Assembly: GCA_032718475.1 (NCBI GenBank)
Contig: JAUCBJ010000047.1
Coordinates: forward strand, 1-43,412
Origin: Nemertoderma westbladi
Lineage: Eukaryota > Xenacoelomorpha > Nemertodermatida > Nemertodermatidae
Reading direction: 5' to 3'
Length of the DNA: 43,412 bases
Shown: positions 1 through 10,737 of the stretch, one piece after another
How the letters are laid out: each line of letters starts with the position of its first letter
Position numbering within the stretch: position 1 is the first letter of the stretch
The notes under the pieces: model-generated
Told to the model about the DNA's origin: nothing
The model's input: only the letters and a program-made list of their open reading frames with translations
Databases searched by the model: none
Program-made: the position numbers and the translations under genes

Positions 1-2
1 GC

Positions 3-1724
3 GTCTATCACCGAAGGGGTGATTTCAAGAACAGGCCTAATTATTTCAGTCTCATCTACTATAGTAGGGAGTCTTTCTATTTTAATTATTTGGTCTGCGG
101 GCTCTGTACTACCTACTTTGGTGTTATTTAGTTGCCTTCTAACAGCTGGAGGCAAATCAGGCAATTTCTGCCGGTGGAATGTTCTTTTGTGTCTGCTTAG
201 ACGAGATCTATTTCCTTTGCCTTCAGTATCGGTGGTATCGCCTTCTTCAGATGATGTATATCCCTGTCTTTTGGGAGTAGATCGATTCATCATCTGCATA
301 TTACTAGCTGTTAACTGTTTACTGAAGTCGTCTTGCTTCTCTTGAAGCGTTTCCAACTCCAGTTGGGCGATCTCTTCAGCCGCTCTCCGTTCTGCTTCTG
401 CTGCTGCCGCTTTTGCCTCTGCCGCTGCTGCTTTTACCTCTGCCGCTGCTTCTGCTGCTTTTGCCTCTGCCTTTGCTACTGCCGCTTTTGCTTCTGCCGC
501 TGCTTCTGCTGCTGCCGCTTTTGCCTCTGCCTCTGCTTTTGCTGCGGCCTTTCTGTCTTCTATACGTTTTTTCCTTACTTGTTCTTCTTGTTCTCTAACG
601 ATGCGGAGTTGTTCATCGAATTTAGCCTGGTTCGCCGCTAACCTATCCACATCAATCGCATCTAACACAAGTTTGGCTCCTTCGCTATTAGGGCTAAGTC
701 CCTCTAGCCTTCTCCTCAACTCTTCATCTCCCACAAAACGCTGATAGTCTGACAGATAGATATCAATGGCATCCTTCTTATGCGGTTTCTCTGCCGTCGC
801 TTCACTTTCCACTTGGGAAAAAGTAGCGTCTGTTGATTCTCCATGGGTTGAGCGCTCCTCCAACTGAGCCTTCCACTGAGCTGCTCCTTGAACCTGGCGA
901 CTCACCCGTTGAAACCAAGTCTTTACGGCAACTTGCAACGACGTGTCTTGTCTTCTTTTAGAAGCCTCCTCAAAGGCGGATAAGATTAGCCTAATTCGCA
1001 GAACTCTTTCTCTAACTTGATAAAGCAGCGATCCCTGCTCTTGAGGTCCTTGAGGTTGTTGAAACAGTTGTCTCTCTACTCGCTCCATAGAGCTGAAGAA
1101 TCCCTGTGCGTATCCGGCTGCGGACCTCTTCCATACAGCTGGATCGATGGTTTCCTTGGCTACTCCCATCCGGTGTATGTCTTCCCAGGCAGCTTCTGAT
1201 AAATCAAACGGGAGTCCGGGTCCGGGGAAGTTCCATTGCGACTCGACAATAGACTTCAGTTCTTCACTAGTGTATCCCGCGTAACTATCTCTAGTTGACC
1301 GTTGACTTCTCGCCCAATCGATCTGGTGTTCTTCCACCGCGATCAATAACCCAGCGAGCACGGCTGCAGGAAGGATGAGAAGGGGATCCGTATAAACCGC
1401 ATCCGTCATCTCTGCTCCGCTCTCGGGTGTCAGCTCTACAGTATCCTCACTACTGGAGCTGCTGGGCCGCTGAGGAATAAGTTCTTGACTAGCGGGTTGT
1501 TGCTGTTCCGCTGCCTTTTGGTCCCGCTTGACCTGAGCTCGAGTGCCTATGATAGACCTACGATGTTGGACCAGCCTAGGTTCTGTTATTACTACTGGAG
1601 GGATGACCTTCCTCACAGTGGGAGGTGAACTGGATTTACGACCAGACGGTTGTACGTCTCTATCTGAGTCGCAGATAGTTACATCTAATAAACTGTCTGA
1701 CAGGTTCTGCTTAGTATCAGACAT
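3..1724 (-). CDS. Large gag-like or structural protein of a probable retroelement, 5' part, runs off the left edge
   Basis: An open frame runs unbroken from an ATG at 1724 to the left edge, at least 574 codons, with no intron signal. Codons were read through the whole stretch on the minus strand and no stop was met. The N-terminus (about residues 1-100) is Ser/Pro/charge-rich and looks disordered. Residues about 120-300 look globular, with spaced Trp and hydrophobic segments. About residues 370-450 form a charged Glu/Gln/Arg/Lys stretch followed by a long Ala/Glu/Lys coiled coil. The tail is basic and Ser/Thr-rich. The frame is visibly more GC-rich than its flanks and has a repeat-filled leader upstream (1.8-4 kb). 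This size, lack of introns and coiled coil suggest the gag-like first ORF of an LTR or tyrosine-recombinase retroelement, but I recognise no protease, zinc knuckle or polymerase motif in view. A host intronless coiled-coil gene is the alternative. Confidence 0.5.
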   Translation of the reverse strand, partial: MSDTKQNLSDSLLDVTICDSDRDVQPSGRKSSSPPTVRKVIPPVVITEPRLVQHRRSIIGTRAQVKRDQKAAEQQQPASQELIPQRPSSSSSEDTVELTPESGAEMTDAVYTDPLLILPAAVLAGLLIAVEEHQIDWARSQRSTRDSYAGYTSEELKSIVESQWNFPGPGLPFDLSEAAWEDIHRMGVAKETIDPAVWKRSAAGYAQGFFSSMERVERQLFQQPQGPQEQGSLLYQVRERVLRIRLILSAFEEASKRRQDTSLQVAVKTWFQRVSRQVQGAAQWKAQLEERSTHGESTDATFSQVESEATAEKPHKKDAIDIYLSDYQRFVGDEELRRRLEGLSPNSEGAKLVLDAIDVDRLAANQAKFDEQLRIVREQEEQVRKKRIEDRKAAAKAEAEAKAAAAEAAAEAKAAVAKAEAKAAEAAAEVKAAAAEAKAAAAEAERRAAEEIAQLELETLQEKQDDFSKQLTASNMQMMNRSTPKRQGYTSSEEGDTTDTEGKGNRSRLSRHKRTFHRQKLPDLPPAVRRQLNNTKVGSTEPADQIIKIERLPTIVDETEIIRPVLEITPSVID

Positions 1725-1854
1725 GACTATGTATACCGTTGAATGTCTACTGCTGTATTACAGTCTGAGTAAGTCTAGTAACTCAGTATTAACTGCTAGC
1801 CTAGTAATTAATTACCGGTACTGCTACTCAGTGTAGCGTGATATATATATAATA

Positions 1855-2112
1855 TATTAGAATACCGGTATTCTTATAGTATATATAACTATATAAGTAT
1901 TATTACAGACTAGGTTTATCACAGAATACCGGTATAATTTTAGCACAAATATATATAAATATATAATAGGCCTATCGGAATACCGGTATACAGCTTACAG
2001 TTTGTAGTATATATAATTCTGGAATAGAATTAATTACAAGTACCGGTATAATTTCAGCCTAGATTTATAGAAATAAGATAATAGGCCTATCGTAAATACC
2101 GGTATATCAATT
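1855..2112. repeat. Imperfect direct repeats built on the TACCGGTA palindrome
   Basis: Two related blocks, about 1923-1990 and 2040-2106, share the order ACCGGTATAATTT, an AT-rich spacer, ATAGGCCTATCG and a second ACCGGTAT. Further ACCGGTAT copies lie at about 1815 and 1865. The palindromes ACCGGT and AGGCCT recur throughout the window. Confidence 0.6.
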
Positions 2113-3040
2113 ATTTTAGAATAATTGAATTTCTGAACTTTAGGGTTACTTGGTTACTTTAACTTACTTTATTACCGTTATTTAAGCAGTAATCCAACTG
2201 ATATTGAGACCTAATGGTTTTATGGTAGGCCTACTATTTATAAATCGTTAGATTTGATTTATAATGTATTTATACCCGTTTTAATGGGTTTAGTCAATGT
2301 TTGAAATAAATGTTATTATTTCTGGGGTAATCACTACACAAAGCGGTGCGCTTTTAGTGAAGTGTTACGTATAGGACACTAAAACAAATAATTCTAATTT
2401 ACCTAAGTTACTTAATACTACAAATTACGTACAATTCGGGTGAGATTACAATCTCTAAATAAATGCAAAAATTTACAAAAAACACAAAATACGAATTTTT
2501 AGGGTAATTTTACAAGAAGTCTACAAACCAGCCTAACAAAGGGTTAGAAAACTGGTTATTACAACGGACAGGGTACTGCGGTATTTGAAAATAATACGTA
2601 GTAGTAAATACACTGCGTTGTCTAGATAGAAAAATACCACCGCCTGACGACCTATAGCCGTATCGCTATAGGTTCTACGTTATGTATCACGGAGTGTTCC
2701 TACCTAGAAGTTAATAGAGCTAATCGAATGTGCCTATCAACCACTTTACAACACAAATATAATGCCTACACTAATTACTTCGGAAAGTACTGTACACTAA
2801 ACCCTAAATTAGGTACGAGTACTTGTACAACAGATAATCAGTAGTTAAATATACTTGAACAGCTAAAAGAACCACGGCATCTGCTGGAGTGACCGATGCA
2901 CAAAATCACCAGTCTTTACCTACGCCGAGCAGCCCGTGTAGTACCGGGGTTAATTTAACTATAGCGGTATGTATAACAAACACAATTACTGTAGGAACAA
3001 ACTTGGGGAATGAATGTTGCGGATAATCGCATAAACTCTG

Positions 3041-3617
3041 AATAATAAATATTACGCTACGCGTACAAACTACTCAAACAAAATGCAGACCGAACACTGA
3101 CAGACTACTATCAAGCCTAAACAAACTACGGTATATGCAGACTCCGAAATAATTAGGTAGTATGCGTTCTAACCCAGTAGTACGACTTATTCTTTAGTTG
3201 GGGGTTTACCTTACAGCATTCGCTGCCCCTACTTCCTAACCGTTCTTTATCGGACAAGTGATCTACACACGCTGCAATCCGTTCAGCCCTAATAACAGCC
3301 AGACAACTATCCAGCCTACAAATTATCTAAATAAATATTATACGCTACCCGTACAGACTTACACAAACAAAGTACAGACTAAACGATGGCAGACTACTCT
3401 CAAGCCTAAATAAACTACAGGACATGCAGACTCCGAAATAATTAGGTAGTATGCGTTCTAACCCAGTAGTACGACTTATTCTTTAGTTGGGGGTTTACCT
3501 TACAGCATTCGCTGCCCCTACTTCCTAATCGTTCTTTATCGGACAGGTGATCTACACACACTGCAATCCGTTCAGACCTAACAGCAATCAGACAACAGCT
3601 CAGCCTACAAATTGTCT
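3041..3617. repeat. Two tandem ~289-bp direct repeat copies
   Basis: Copy 1 (about 3041-3329) and copy 2 (about 3330-3617) align with few differences. The ACTCCGAAATAATTAGG block at 3141 returns at 3430, an offset of 289, and the following ~130 bases are nearly identical. The copies abut, so this is a recent tandem duplication, perhaps in a transposon leader or terminal repeat. Confidence 0.8.
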
Positions 3618-3790
3618 GTACAATCTGATCAGGCTTGCACGCCTTCTGTTCAATACTGGCCTACAAATAAATAAAACTGACAGAAATAAGTAAGCTCCAA
3701 AAGAAACAAGGGGTGTACAGTCCCTAATCTCTTAAACAGCCTACCGGTATACAACAATCAAATCGAATAATACTAATGTACTTATACGGA

Positions 3791-3914
3791 AGTACCGGTT
3801 AGGACAGTTGGGCCTACGGACCTACAGAAGTACCGGTTCTGGCAGTTGGACCTACGGGCCTACAGCAGTACCGGTTCTGGCAGTTGGGCCTACTGACCTA
3901 CAGAAGTACCGGTT
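3791..3914. repeat. 38-bp tandem repeat, about 3.3 copies
   Basis: The anchor AGTACCGGTT occurs at 3791, 3829, 3867 and 3905, exactly 38 bp apart. The units share a CAGTTGG(G/A)CCTAC core. No coding potential is seen. Confidence 0.85.
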
Positions 3915-5164
3915 CAAGTTTACCGGTTGACCGGTATTTTCAACTTTATTGCTTACTGCAATAAAGAAACATATATCCTTTAATGTTCGCGCTTTCAGAC
4001 CTTTGGCAGTTTAACCCACCAAATTAAGATGTCTTCTAGATATTAAATCTGTTTTTAGTCTATGACAAGTATTTGATTCACTACACTAGTCGAAACCAAT
4101 CTGTGCGCGATCATTCACCCGCTGGATATTCCCGGGAGATTGGGTTCGACGGTTTAATTTTATTGCTATGTAAGCCTAATGTATTATTCGACTGACAGTA
4201 CTATATAATCTCTGACAATGTTATTCACCTTCGGTAATATTAACAGTTCCTTTAGGACGTGGCGCTTTATCTATATAAACAGAGTTATGACTTAAACTAC
4301 TCACAACGATATGGCTTAATTATAATTCACATATATGGCGCATTCTTTAGGAATTGCTTCTTTAACAGACTCACTCATACACATGCTGCACAATACTGCA
4401 CACTAATCTGCCAATCTTCACTGATTTTAGTCACATATAAAAGGAACACAGGCTGACTCATGTAGGGTCTATCAAATAACATTAGATTCACTTCAAACCA
4501 CTTTAACATAAGTCACAATCGTTATTGGTAACCTTTCTCTCTTACCTTCGGTATATCAAGAATATTGGGTTTCGGGGTTATTTATCGTTATTCCAAATAT
4601 AATAATTCATCAACCATATTATGAAGAACTGACAGTAAATAGCAGTATAAAACAACAACTGAACACTGATTGTTATGAGTTTGCAATGTTTCAGCAGTCA
4701 GGATGTATGATCAGTCAGCAGTCCGCAGTAGTCGTTAGTTAAAGGATATATGCCCTTTATAATTAAACCTACTAGTGTAAGACTAAAAACAGTAAAGCAC
4801 AAAATACTTCCAAGCCGTTCTTTCTTTGGCTCAGGACTGAATGTAAACACTGCACATAGGCATTGCGTCATTTCTCGGAAATTTTCTGTACAAGGAGCCA
4901 CAAAAACGCTCTAATTGGCTGACTGAACTGAGAGACGCCGTAGAACAAAGGAAATCAACACGTATGAATGTCAGCTGTTAACCGTAGTCATAGTAACTAC
5001 TGTTCAAGAGTAGCTATCACCCCTTTGCGTCACGAATTGCCATAGAATCATAAAATATGCCTTTCACAGTACACATACGGAGGAAATAGGTCTTAGATCC
5101 TCTAAAAACACCGATACAGCAATAATACGGTCTCTTACACTTATTAAATCAACTACAGAGTATT

Positions 5165-5880
5165 TTAATGTAAAAGATAATAAAAATAACGGGGCAATTC
5201 AGCAAAGGCTTTTACAGTATGAAAAGTATCGAACTGCTTATCAAAAGGTAATGAATCCCTAGAAGTCCAATTTGAAGTATTTTCTAAGTCCTGAAGAAAA
5301 GTATCCTTATTAAAATTAGAATAATCATATACATTTTTATACATCGGCTGAGCAAAAAACATCGAGTAATTTTTCAGTACTAAAAAAGGTGGTAAATGGT
5401 CTGTGGATCCAATTTCAGACAAGAATACTCCCGGGTTACAAATAGACGTGTTTATATTAGTTATGATGTGATCTAGCAATGTTCTAGAATGCGGAGTTAT
5501 TCTTGTTGCTTTCGTAATTAGTTGGGTGAAACCTTTGGATGCCAAAATATTGGTATATTTATTTTGTATTAATTTGTTATTACCACCTAATAAATCGATG
5601 TTAGTATCGCTCGTTATAATAACTTCAAACTCAAGAAGAGATACTAATTTAGATTCAAGATAATCTCAAATTAGATTAATATCAGATTTTTGTGATCGAT
5701 AGTAACACCCAATAATTAATGGTTTACTTGGATGAGGCCGATTAATTTGAGCCCAGGAGCTTTCTATGTAATCACAATTAATTTTTAAATCATCACGAAT
5801 TCTAAAATCGAAATTATCACGAATATAGATCGCCGTGCCTCCTCTAGACTGTTTCCCTTTTATTCGAAAATCGCATATCG
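5165..5880 (-). mobile_element. Decayed LINE fragment: apurinic-type endonuclease domain
   Basis: Read on the minus strand, the stretch gives in order a RGGTAIYIRD-like segment, a GCYYRS motif, a degraded relative of the family's GDFN(I/L)D motif, TLLDHIITN, and a STDHLPPF segment matching the conserved SDH motif. This order is typical of the exonuclease-endonuclease-phosphatase domain of non-LTR retrotransposons (CR1/L2/Jockey-type architecture). An in-frame stop lies in the middle (about 5666) and the first acidic residue of the GDFN-like motif is lost, so the copy is dead. Its 3' part, including reverse transcriptase, is absent below 5165. Confidence 0.8.
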
Positions 5881-6737
5881 ACGTCGACGTCTGACAGACA
5901 AACAGACAGTATGGATGCCATGAAAGCTGACATCGGAAGTGAAATCTCCAACCAGGAAAATAGCGGAGGGAACTCAGATAGGCGGTGTGCTTTTCTTATC
6001 TGTCAGATTATTCTAGAACGTTACAATTTTTTAAATGCTAGGTACTTATTGCTACTTGTTTTGAGCAATGTTCTATACCTTGTTAGATATTTTATATAAA
6101 GTTCATGTTTGTAGAATAAGTATTTTTTGTTCTAGAATATGTTTAAATATTTCCATAATTTTTTTAGAATATTATCTTTTTATAAACTTACAGTATATCT
6201 TTTTAAACAGCGCGTTTTTGCTAATTTGTTTTTGATAAAATTCTAGAATATGTTAGCAATTAATTAAAATTCTTCAATAGAATTTAAGAACGATATGAAA
6301 AGTGCTGATATCAAAGCAAGGGATAACTTTCAATTTAATTAAATTTAAATTAATATTTTTTAAAATAAATATTTCCATTTTTGAATAAAATTACTAATAA
6401 ATTTAAAATTTAATTTAATTTTCTGGAAAAAATATATTTTTTTATAATGATGTTTATCTACGGTGGGTTATCCACTCTTATAACATTTGTAAAAAACTTT
6501 ATTGCGTATTTATGAATTAATCCGCTTGTTGCCATAATAATTACCGAAGTGTTCCAGAGCTTCGTATTGTGATGGTAAATATCACTTAGGTGTCCTAAAC
6601 TATTGGCCATGCAGCCTGAATTTACTAGCTAACTTGAGGGTTTAGATTACATAGTAAACACAGTGGAAATTTCAGGTAAATAAAAAAATGAAATATTTTG
6701 TAAAAATTGGTCATGTTTATTTTTCTTCCTCTACACC
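5881..6737. other. AT-rich intergenic stretch between two LINE fragments
   Basis: No gene is supported. An ATG frame at 5911-6099 codes for 62 residues of no recognisable family and is probably chance. TTCTAGAA-type palindromes occur at about 6011, 6130 and 6241. The rest is AT-rich and low-complexity. Confidence 0.5.
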
Positions 6738-6760
6738 TACTATTACTACTACTACTACTA
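6738..6760. repeat. (ACT)n microsatellite at the LINE 3' end
   Basis: A run of ACT/CTA trinucleotides lies directly after the decayed C-terminal coding end of the minus-strand LINE fragment. Several LINE clades carry short tandem repeats as their 3' tail instead of poly(A), so this may be the element's true 3' end. Confidence 0.6.
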
Positions 6761-6762
6761 GG

Positions 6763-7625
6763 TCGAGCGAACTCGGACAGTGGAAATGAGATCCTTCCAG
6801 GCTTCCCGATTCTCCATAGTTGTCGCAATTTAGTTTCTCCTAAGTTCAGTATCCCTTTCAAGTTGATCTATATATGTTACGGCCGGTCGTCCACGACTAC
6901 GCTTTCCATGAGTTGGTTGCCAGAGAAGTAGATCTGGTATGACCTCGTCTTTACTTCGCCAGCAGTGCCCACTGAATCTTAATCTGCGTTCACGGAGGGT
7001 GGTTGATACAGGTGGTATTGTACCATAAAGCTCGGCGTTTATCATGTATTGTCTCCAGCTGATGTTTAGGGCTGCCCGGCACTACTATGTCTTGTACACA
7101 CCCCCCCCCCCCCCCCCACTTTTGTTTTAGAACATATTTATTGTTCTAGAACACATTTATTATGTTCTAGAACAAAATTTATTTTGATAAAAAAAAATAT
7201 TATTGTTCTAGAACAAATTTTTTTTCTAGAATTTATTTTTATTTTTCCAGTTTCTATAGTAATTATATATTTCGAGAATACTAGATTAGTAGTGCCGGGC
7301 TGCCCTTAGTAGTCTTGTGTAGCAACCATCAATTTGTTGTTCAAGTGATTTAGTCAGTGTCCAGGTCTCACCCCCGTATAAAAATACACTTTCCACTGTG
7401 GCTCGAAAGAACTTAGTCTTCAGGTGCCTGGAGAGATCTGATTTCCAGATAGTATCCATTTTTGATAGAGCTACCCAAGCCTTTGCTTTCCTAACTTCTA
7501 TGTCCTTTTTGCTACTCTCTATCCATGATCCAAGGTACTGGAAGTCATCGACCTTCCTTAGTTGGTTATTATCAATGGTTGTCAAGTTTCCATCAACATC
7601 AACAACATCCTCTGCACCAGTCCTA
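6763..7625 (-). mobile_element. Decayed LINE fragment: reverse transcriptase C-terminal part, split by a MITE
   Basis: The 5' part (7306-7625) codes for the stretch after the polymerase core: VDDFQYLGSWI, then a FLYGGETWTL motif. Both are hallmarks of this family (the usual forms are F-YLG and YG-E-W). After a 219-bp insertion plus a duplicated 9-mer, the frame resumes at 7068 with the RRLRFSGHCWRS and GRPAVTYIDQL segments. The last part (6763-6860) is frameshifted and matches the usual Trp-containing C-terminal tail only in another frame. Removing the insertion with one 9-bp duplicate would bring the two main halves back into the same frame, so the LINE was here before the MITE. Confidence 0.85.
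7078..7296. mobile_element. 219-bp MITE with 9-bp target duplication, nested in the LINE
   Basis: The element begins GGCACTACTA and ends with its exact inverse TAGTAGTGCC (10-bp terminal inverted repeats). Identical 9-mers GGGCTGCCC flank it at 7069-7077 and 7297-7305. The interior is AT-rich with no ORF and carries a C17 tract (7101-7117) and three perfect GTTCTAGAAC palindromes (7143, 7164, 7205). A 9-bp duplication is typical of Mutator-like transposons, but the termini are too short to assign a superfamily firmly. Confidence 0.85.
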
Positions 7626-8957
7626 CAAAATTACTACAGTTTAAATGTTCTAGAACGATCGATAGCTAGTTAGCACAACTTTTGGCTCTATAGCTAACCA
7701 ATTTTGGTAACTAATTGACCTACATCAAGTTTTGCAAACCTCTGAACGTTGATACATTGTTCTAGAACGTTTACCTATTTGAAAGTATAGAATTGCTATA
7801 GCTCATTTAAACATGAGAAACTTGGCTATAATGCAGTAAGTAATGTGTGTTGTGAGTCCATGAATTTAGAATTTGAGAAATTCATAAAATATTTGTTAAT
7901 AAAGACTCCGGTCATATATCTTAAATTTCATGGTAGCTTGTCATTTTTGATGTCGCTCAAGCTATTTTTCATATATGATTGATTGATTGATATTGAGTAA
8001 AATATATAAAAGTTGAGGTACGTAAACGTGTTGAGGTCCCCACGACCATTATATTTACTTGAATAATACTTGTTATACAAAGTTAATTTAACCCGAACCA
8101 CAAGTCAAATATTTCATTAATGGGGTTCACAGACCATATTTAATTTAATGCTAAGGTCTAAGGTAGTCCAGCGCAATTTAGCTAGCGACCGTATATTTCC
8201 ACTTAGCAATTCCAAATCCTAGAATAATAATACAGTGAAGTAAAGTACAAGGTACTGCTTCAGTACGCGTACACACACCCCACCAAATTTGTATTTGCAT
8301 TAAATGTACCAGAACATGTCAGCTATTTTATTTTGAAAAAGTAATGTTCTAGAACAAATATTTTTTGTTCTAGAACATTTTAAAGCCTGGTTTATAATTG
8401 AAAAGCATGGGATGGTTATAAAACGTGTATAAAATATATTTTTTTAATATTGAGTGACATTTTTAAATTAAATTATGATGATAGCTAGTAAAGCTAATGG
8501 TAGCTAATAAATAATAAACGAAACGATAAAACCAATTTACACAAGAGTCATTTGTTAAAATTTCAAATTATTTTTTTACTACTAGTACCTTTTAAAAAGT
8601 AGGCCTACTAGCTAACACAAAATCAAAATTACTAGCTACAATCTTACTGGCAGAAGGTCAAATATAAACCTTCATATGAAAGAAATTGGTCAAAAAATGG
8701 GTACCCAATACATAAAATTTTACCCAATACATAAAAATTTGAGATACATAGGGCCTATGCTACTAACTATTGCCCCAGAACGTTTACTACGCACAAAGTG
8801 GCACATAGTGTATAGGACTAGCTAGTTTTTGCAAAAGAAAAATGGTATGTTTCCACTACTTAAAAAGTTATTATATTCGGAGTCATGGTTTGTTAGTATA
8901 AACACGACCTCTTATCTTTGAAATTAGTTTCAACCTGATAAAAGCAATTTGTGAAAG
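7626..8957. other. AT-rich intergenic region upstream of the C2-domain gene
   Basis: No gene is seen. GTTCTAGAAC palindromes lie at 7647, 7759, 8346 and 8367. A GTAGGCCTAC decamer lies at about 8600. The last ~80 bases before 8958 may be the 5' leader of the C2-domain gene. I could not identify a TATA box or splice acceptor with confidence. Confidence 0.5.
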
Positions 8958-10214
8958 ATGGATGTTATAGTTAATCAAAAAATATCGAACTTAGATATTG
9001 GTATCCACCACGAAGAGATTGCTGAATCTCACGCCCGCGGGATAATGGCTATTCATCTCAAAATATGTCGGCAGGTTAATATTAGTAACTTTTCCGTAAT
9101 GAGCAAAGAATTCGCATTGCAAATTACCCTGAAACTCAACAACCTTTCCCATAAATCAAAAGTAATCAAAGTGGACGCAAGTCAGACAGGCGAGTCGCAT
9201 GCGAAACAAAATATTCTGGAAATGGTATGTTTCGACGAGGTTAAACACATCCCCGTTGATGTGAGTAACTTTTACGAGGACGAAATTAACTTTGTCACGT
9301 TGACGGTGATGGGACAAGAAGAGGAAGATGTGCCGCGAGTGATAGGATCGGCTCGGTTTCATCTTTACGACGCGGTTAAAATATCCTTCCTCTCTCGGAG
9401 CCACGAACTGCGACGCAAGAAGATGGTGACCGGCTACCTCGACGCTGACATCGTGTTCCGTTACGGCACTTTCGGTTTTGGATTCAGTGAGATGCTAGAA
9501 GATCAGCAACGACCCATCTCCGATCAACTCGCCAACTCCTTGTTCCTTAGGATAAGACCACCCACCCCCAACTTCACTGTCCCCCACATCGGGGTGCTTC
9601 TTAGCTACCCCAAGGAGCATCCGCCATTCTTGCCTTTCACTGAAAAGGTTAGTCTTGTCTCACCCGACCATATGTTGCCGATTGGGCCCTTTGCGGATGA
9701 GGATTGGCTGGAAGGGGATAAATGTAAGATGGAACATTTAATGAAGAAGAGCGGGCCGAGATTGTCACACTTGTTCTCTGAGTATCAGAAGTTGCCCTAC
9801 AGGAAACAACGTAATCGTTTCATACGGAATCTATTGCGGATGCAAACCGAAGATGATGTTATCATGTTGGGGGCTTTGAAGGATCCCGGTAAGGCGCAGC
9901 CGGATGCGGAACCGGATACCGGAAAGACTGAAAATCAGTGGTTGATTCCGGCTCTGGATATGACCAACTCGAGCGCGGGATCCAGCGAATCGATCGTATT
10001 GTCCCCGTCTCCCCATTTCATGAACGCGTCCTACGCTGAGCGCGGAGTGTTGGGTCGGTGGTGGAACGGCTTCACCTCCTTCTGTTGTCCGTGGAGGTCG
10101 CGGACAGTGGAAACTCCGTATTCGATGATGACAATGATGAAGACGCCCGCGACAGTTGCGGACGAAGGGATGCCCACTATCCCAAAGATCAGGGTCAGTA
10201 AAACGAGGGGATAG
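8958..10214 (+). CDS. C2-domain protein, C2CD6/CATSPERT-like, intronless
   Basis: A single 418-codon exon, opening with ATG in an AAAGATGG context and ending in TAG at 10212. Residues about 28-170 have the beta-strand pattern of a C2 domain: GIMAIHLKICRQV as strand 1, IGSARFHLYDAVK, then a GYLDADIVFRYGTFGFGFS segment. The following SLFLRIRPP motif and the order of these blocks recall C2CD6 (CATSPERT, formerly ALS2CR11), a sperm-tail protein tied to CatSper channel assembly. Residues about 300-418 are low-complexity, Pro/Ser/Thr-rich. The usual acidic calcium ligands of C2 domains are not obvious, so calcium binding is doubtful. The absence of introns suggests a retrocopy or an intron-poor lineage. 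Codon use is more GC-rich than the flanks. The family call is from memory of the motif pattern and is moderately sure; a generic C2 protein is the alternative. Confidence 0.65.
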   Translation: MDVIVNQKISNLDIGIHHEEIAESHARGIMAIHLKICRQVNISNFSVMSKEFALQITLKLNNLSHKSKVIKVDASQTGESHAKQNILEMVCFDEVKHIPVDVSNFYEDEINFVTLTVMGQEEEDVPRVIGSARFHLYDAVKISFLSRSHELRRKKMVTGYLDADIVFRYGTFGFGFSEMLEDQQRPISDQLANSLFLRIRPPTPNFTVPHIGVLLSYPKEHPPFLPFTEKVSLVSPDHMLPIGPFADEDWLEGDKCKMEHLMKKSGPRLSHLFSEYQKLPYRKQRNRFIRNLLRMQTEDDVIMLGALKDPGKAQPDAEPDTGKTENQWLIPALDMTNSSAGSSESIVLSPSPHFMNASYAERGVLGRWWNGFTSFCCPWRSRTVETPYSMMTMMKTPATVADEGMPTIPKIRVSKTRG

Positions 10215-10497
10215 TACCGTAAATTATTTGTGTGAATATTAAATTAATAGCAACTATCGATATTAACAGAAGATTCAAAATTAATTTTGTGTACTGTACA
10301 GCATTCATCAACTGATGATTGATTTAATGTATTCAAAGACCTTGGAGGAATGTGAGCGATGATTATTTATTGAAATTGAAAATGGAAACTTTTCTAGAGA
10401 ATGATGTGTATTTTGAGAAATAATAAGAACGAATCCTCCAGATAGGTTTACCGCATTACATTTTTGAGGATAAGAAACATAATCCGTTTACTCAATC

Positions 10498-10503
10498 AAT
10501 AAA
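10498..10503 (+). promoter_or_regulatory. Candidate polyadenylation signal AATAAA for the C2-domain gene
   Basis: An AATAAA lies 284 bases after the stop codon at 10214, in an AT-rich stretch before the minisatellite. Position and motif fit; there is no transcript evidence. Confidence 0.35.
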
Positions 10504-10737
10504 TGGTTTTATTTGATTGTTAGAGGGTGTTAATATTCCATTTGTAAAGAAGACTTCTGTATTCTAACTGATGGTTACTACTGCTATTTGTTATTTCAAC
10601 TGGCGAATGTTTAAAACTATAATACTCTAAACTAAATGCAATAACAACAGTCAACACGCGCAATTAGCAATTTTAATTTAGTATTATTTATTAATAATTA
10701 GTTCAGAGTTTCAATTACAACCATCCCTGAGGCGAGT

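Larger units (their letters stand above)
1725..5164. other. Non-coding, repeat-rich leader region
   Basis: No convincing gene is seen. The stretch holds palindromic ACCGGT-containing repeats, two tandem copies of a ~289-bp unit, and a 38-bp tandem array, each listed separately. Short open frames here start at non-ATG codons and resemble nothing. It may be the leader or long terminal repeat of the element whose ORF starts at 1724, but I could not define element ends, a primer-binding site or a target duplication. Confidence 0.5.

Noticed and set aside
333-641. Cys/Leu/Pro-rich plus-strand frames
   Set aside because: They are antisense to the Ala/Glu/Lys coiled-coil segment of the minus-strand ORF.
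5911-6099. 62-residue ATG frame just outside the LINE endonuclease fragment
   Set aside because: There is no family resemblance and no splice donor in place, and the second half is AT-rich chance sequence.
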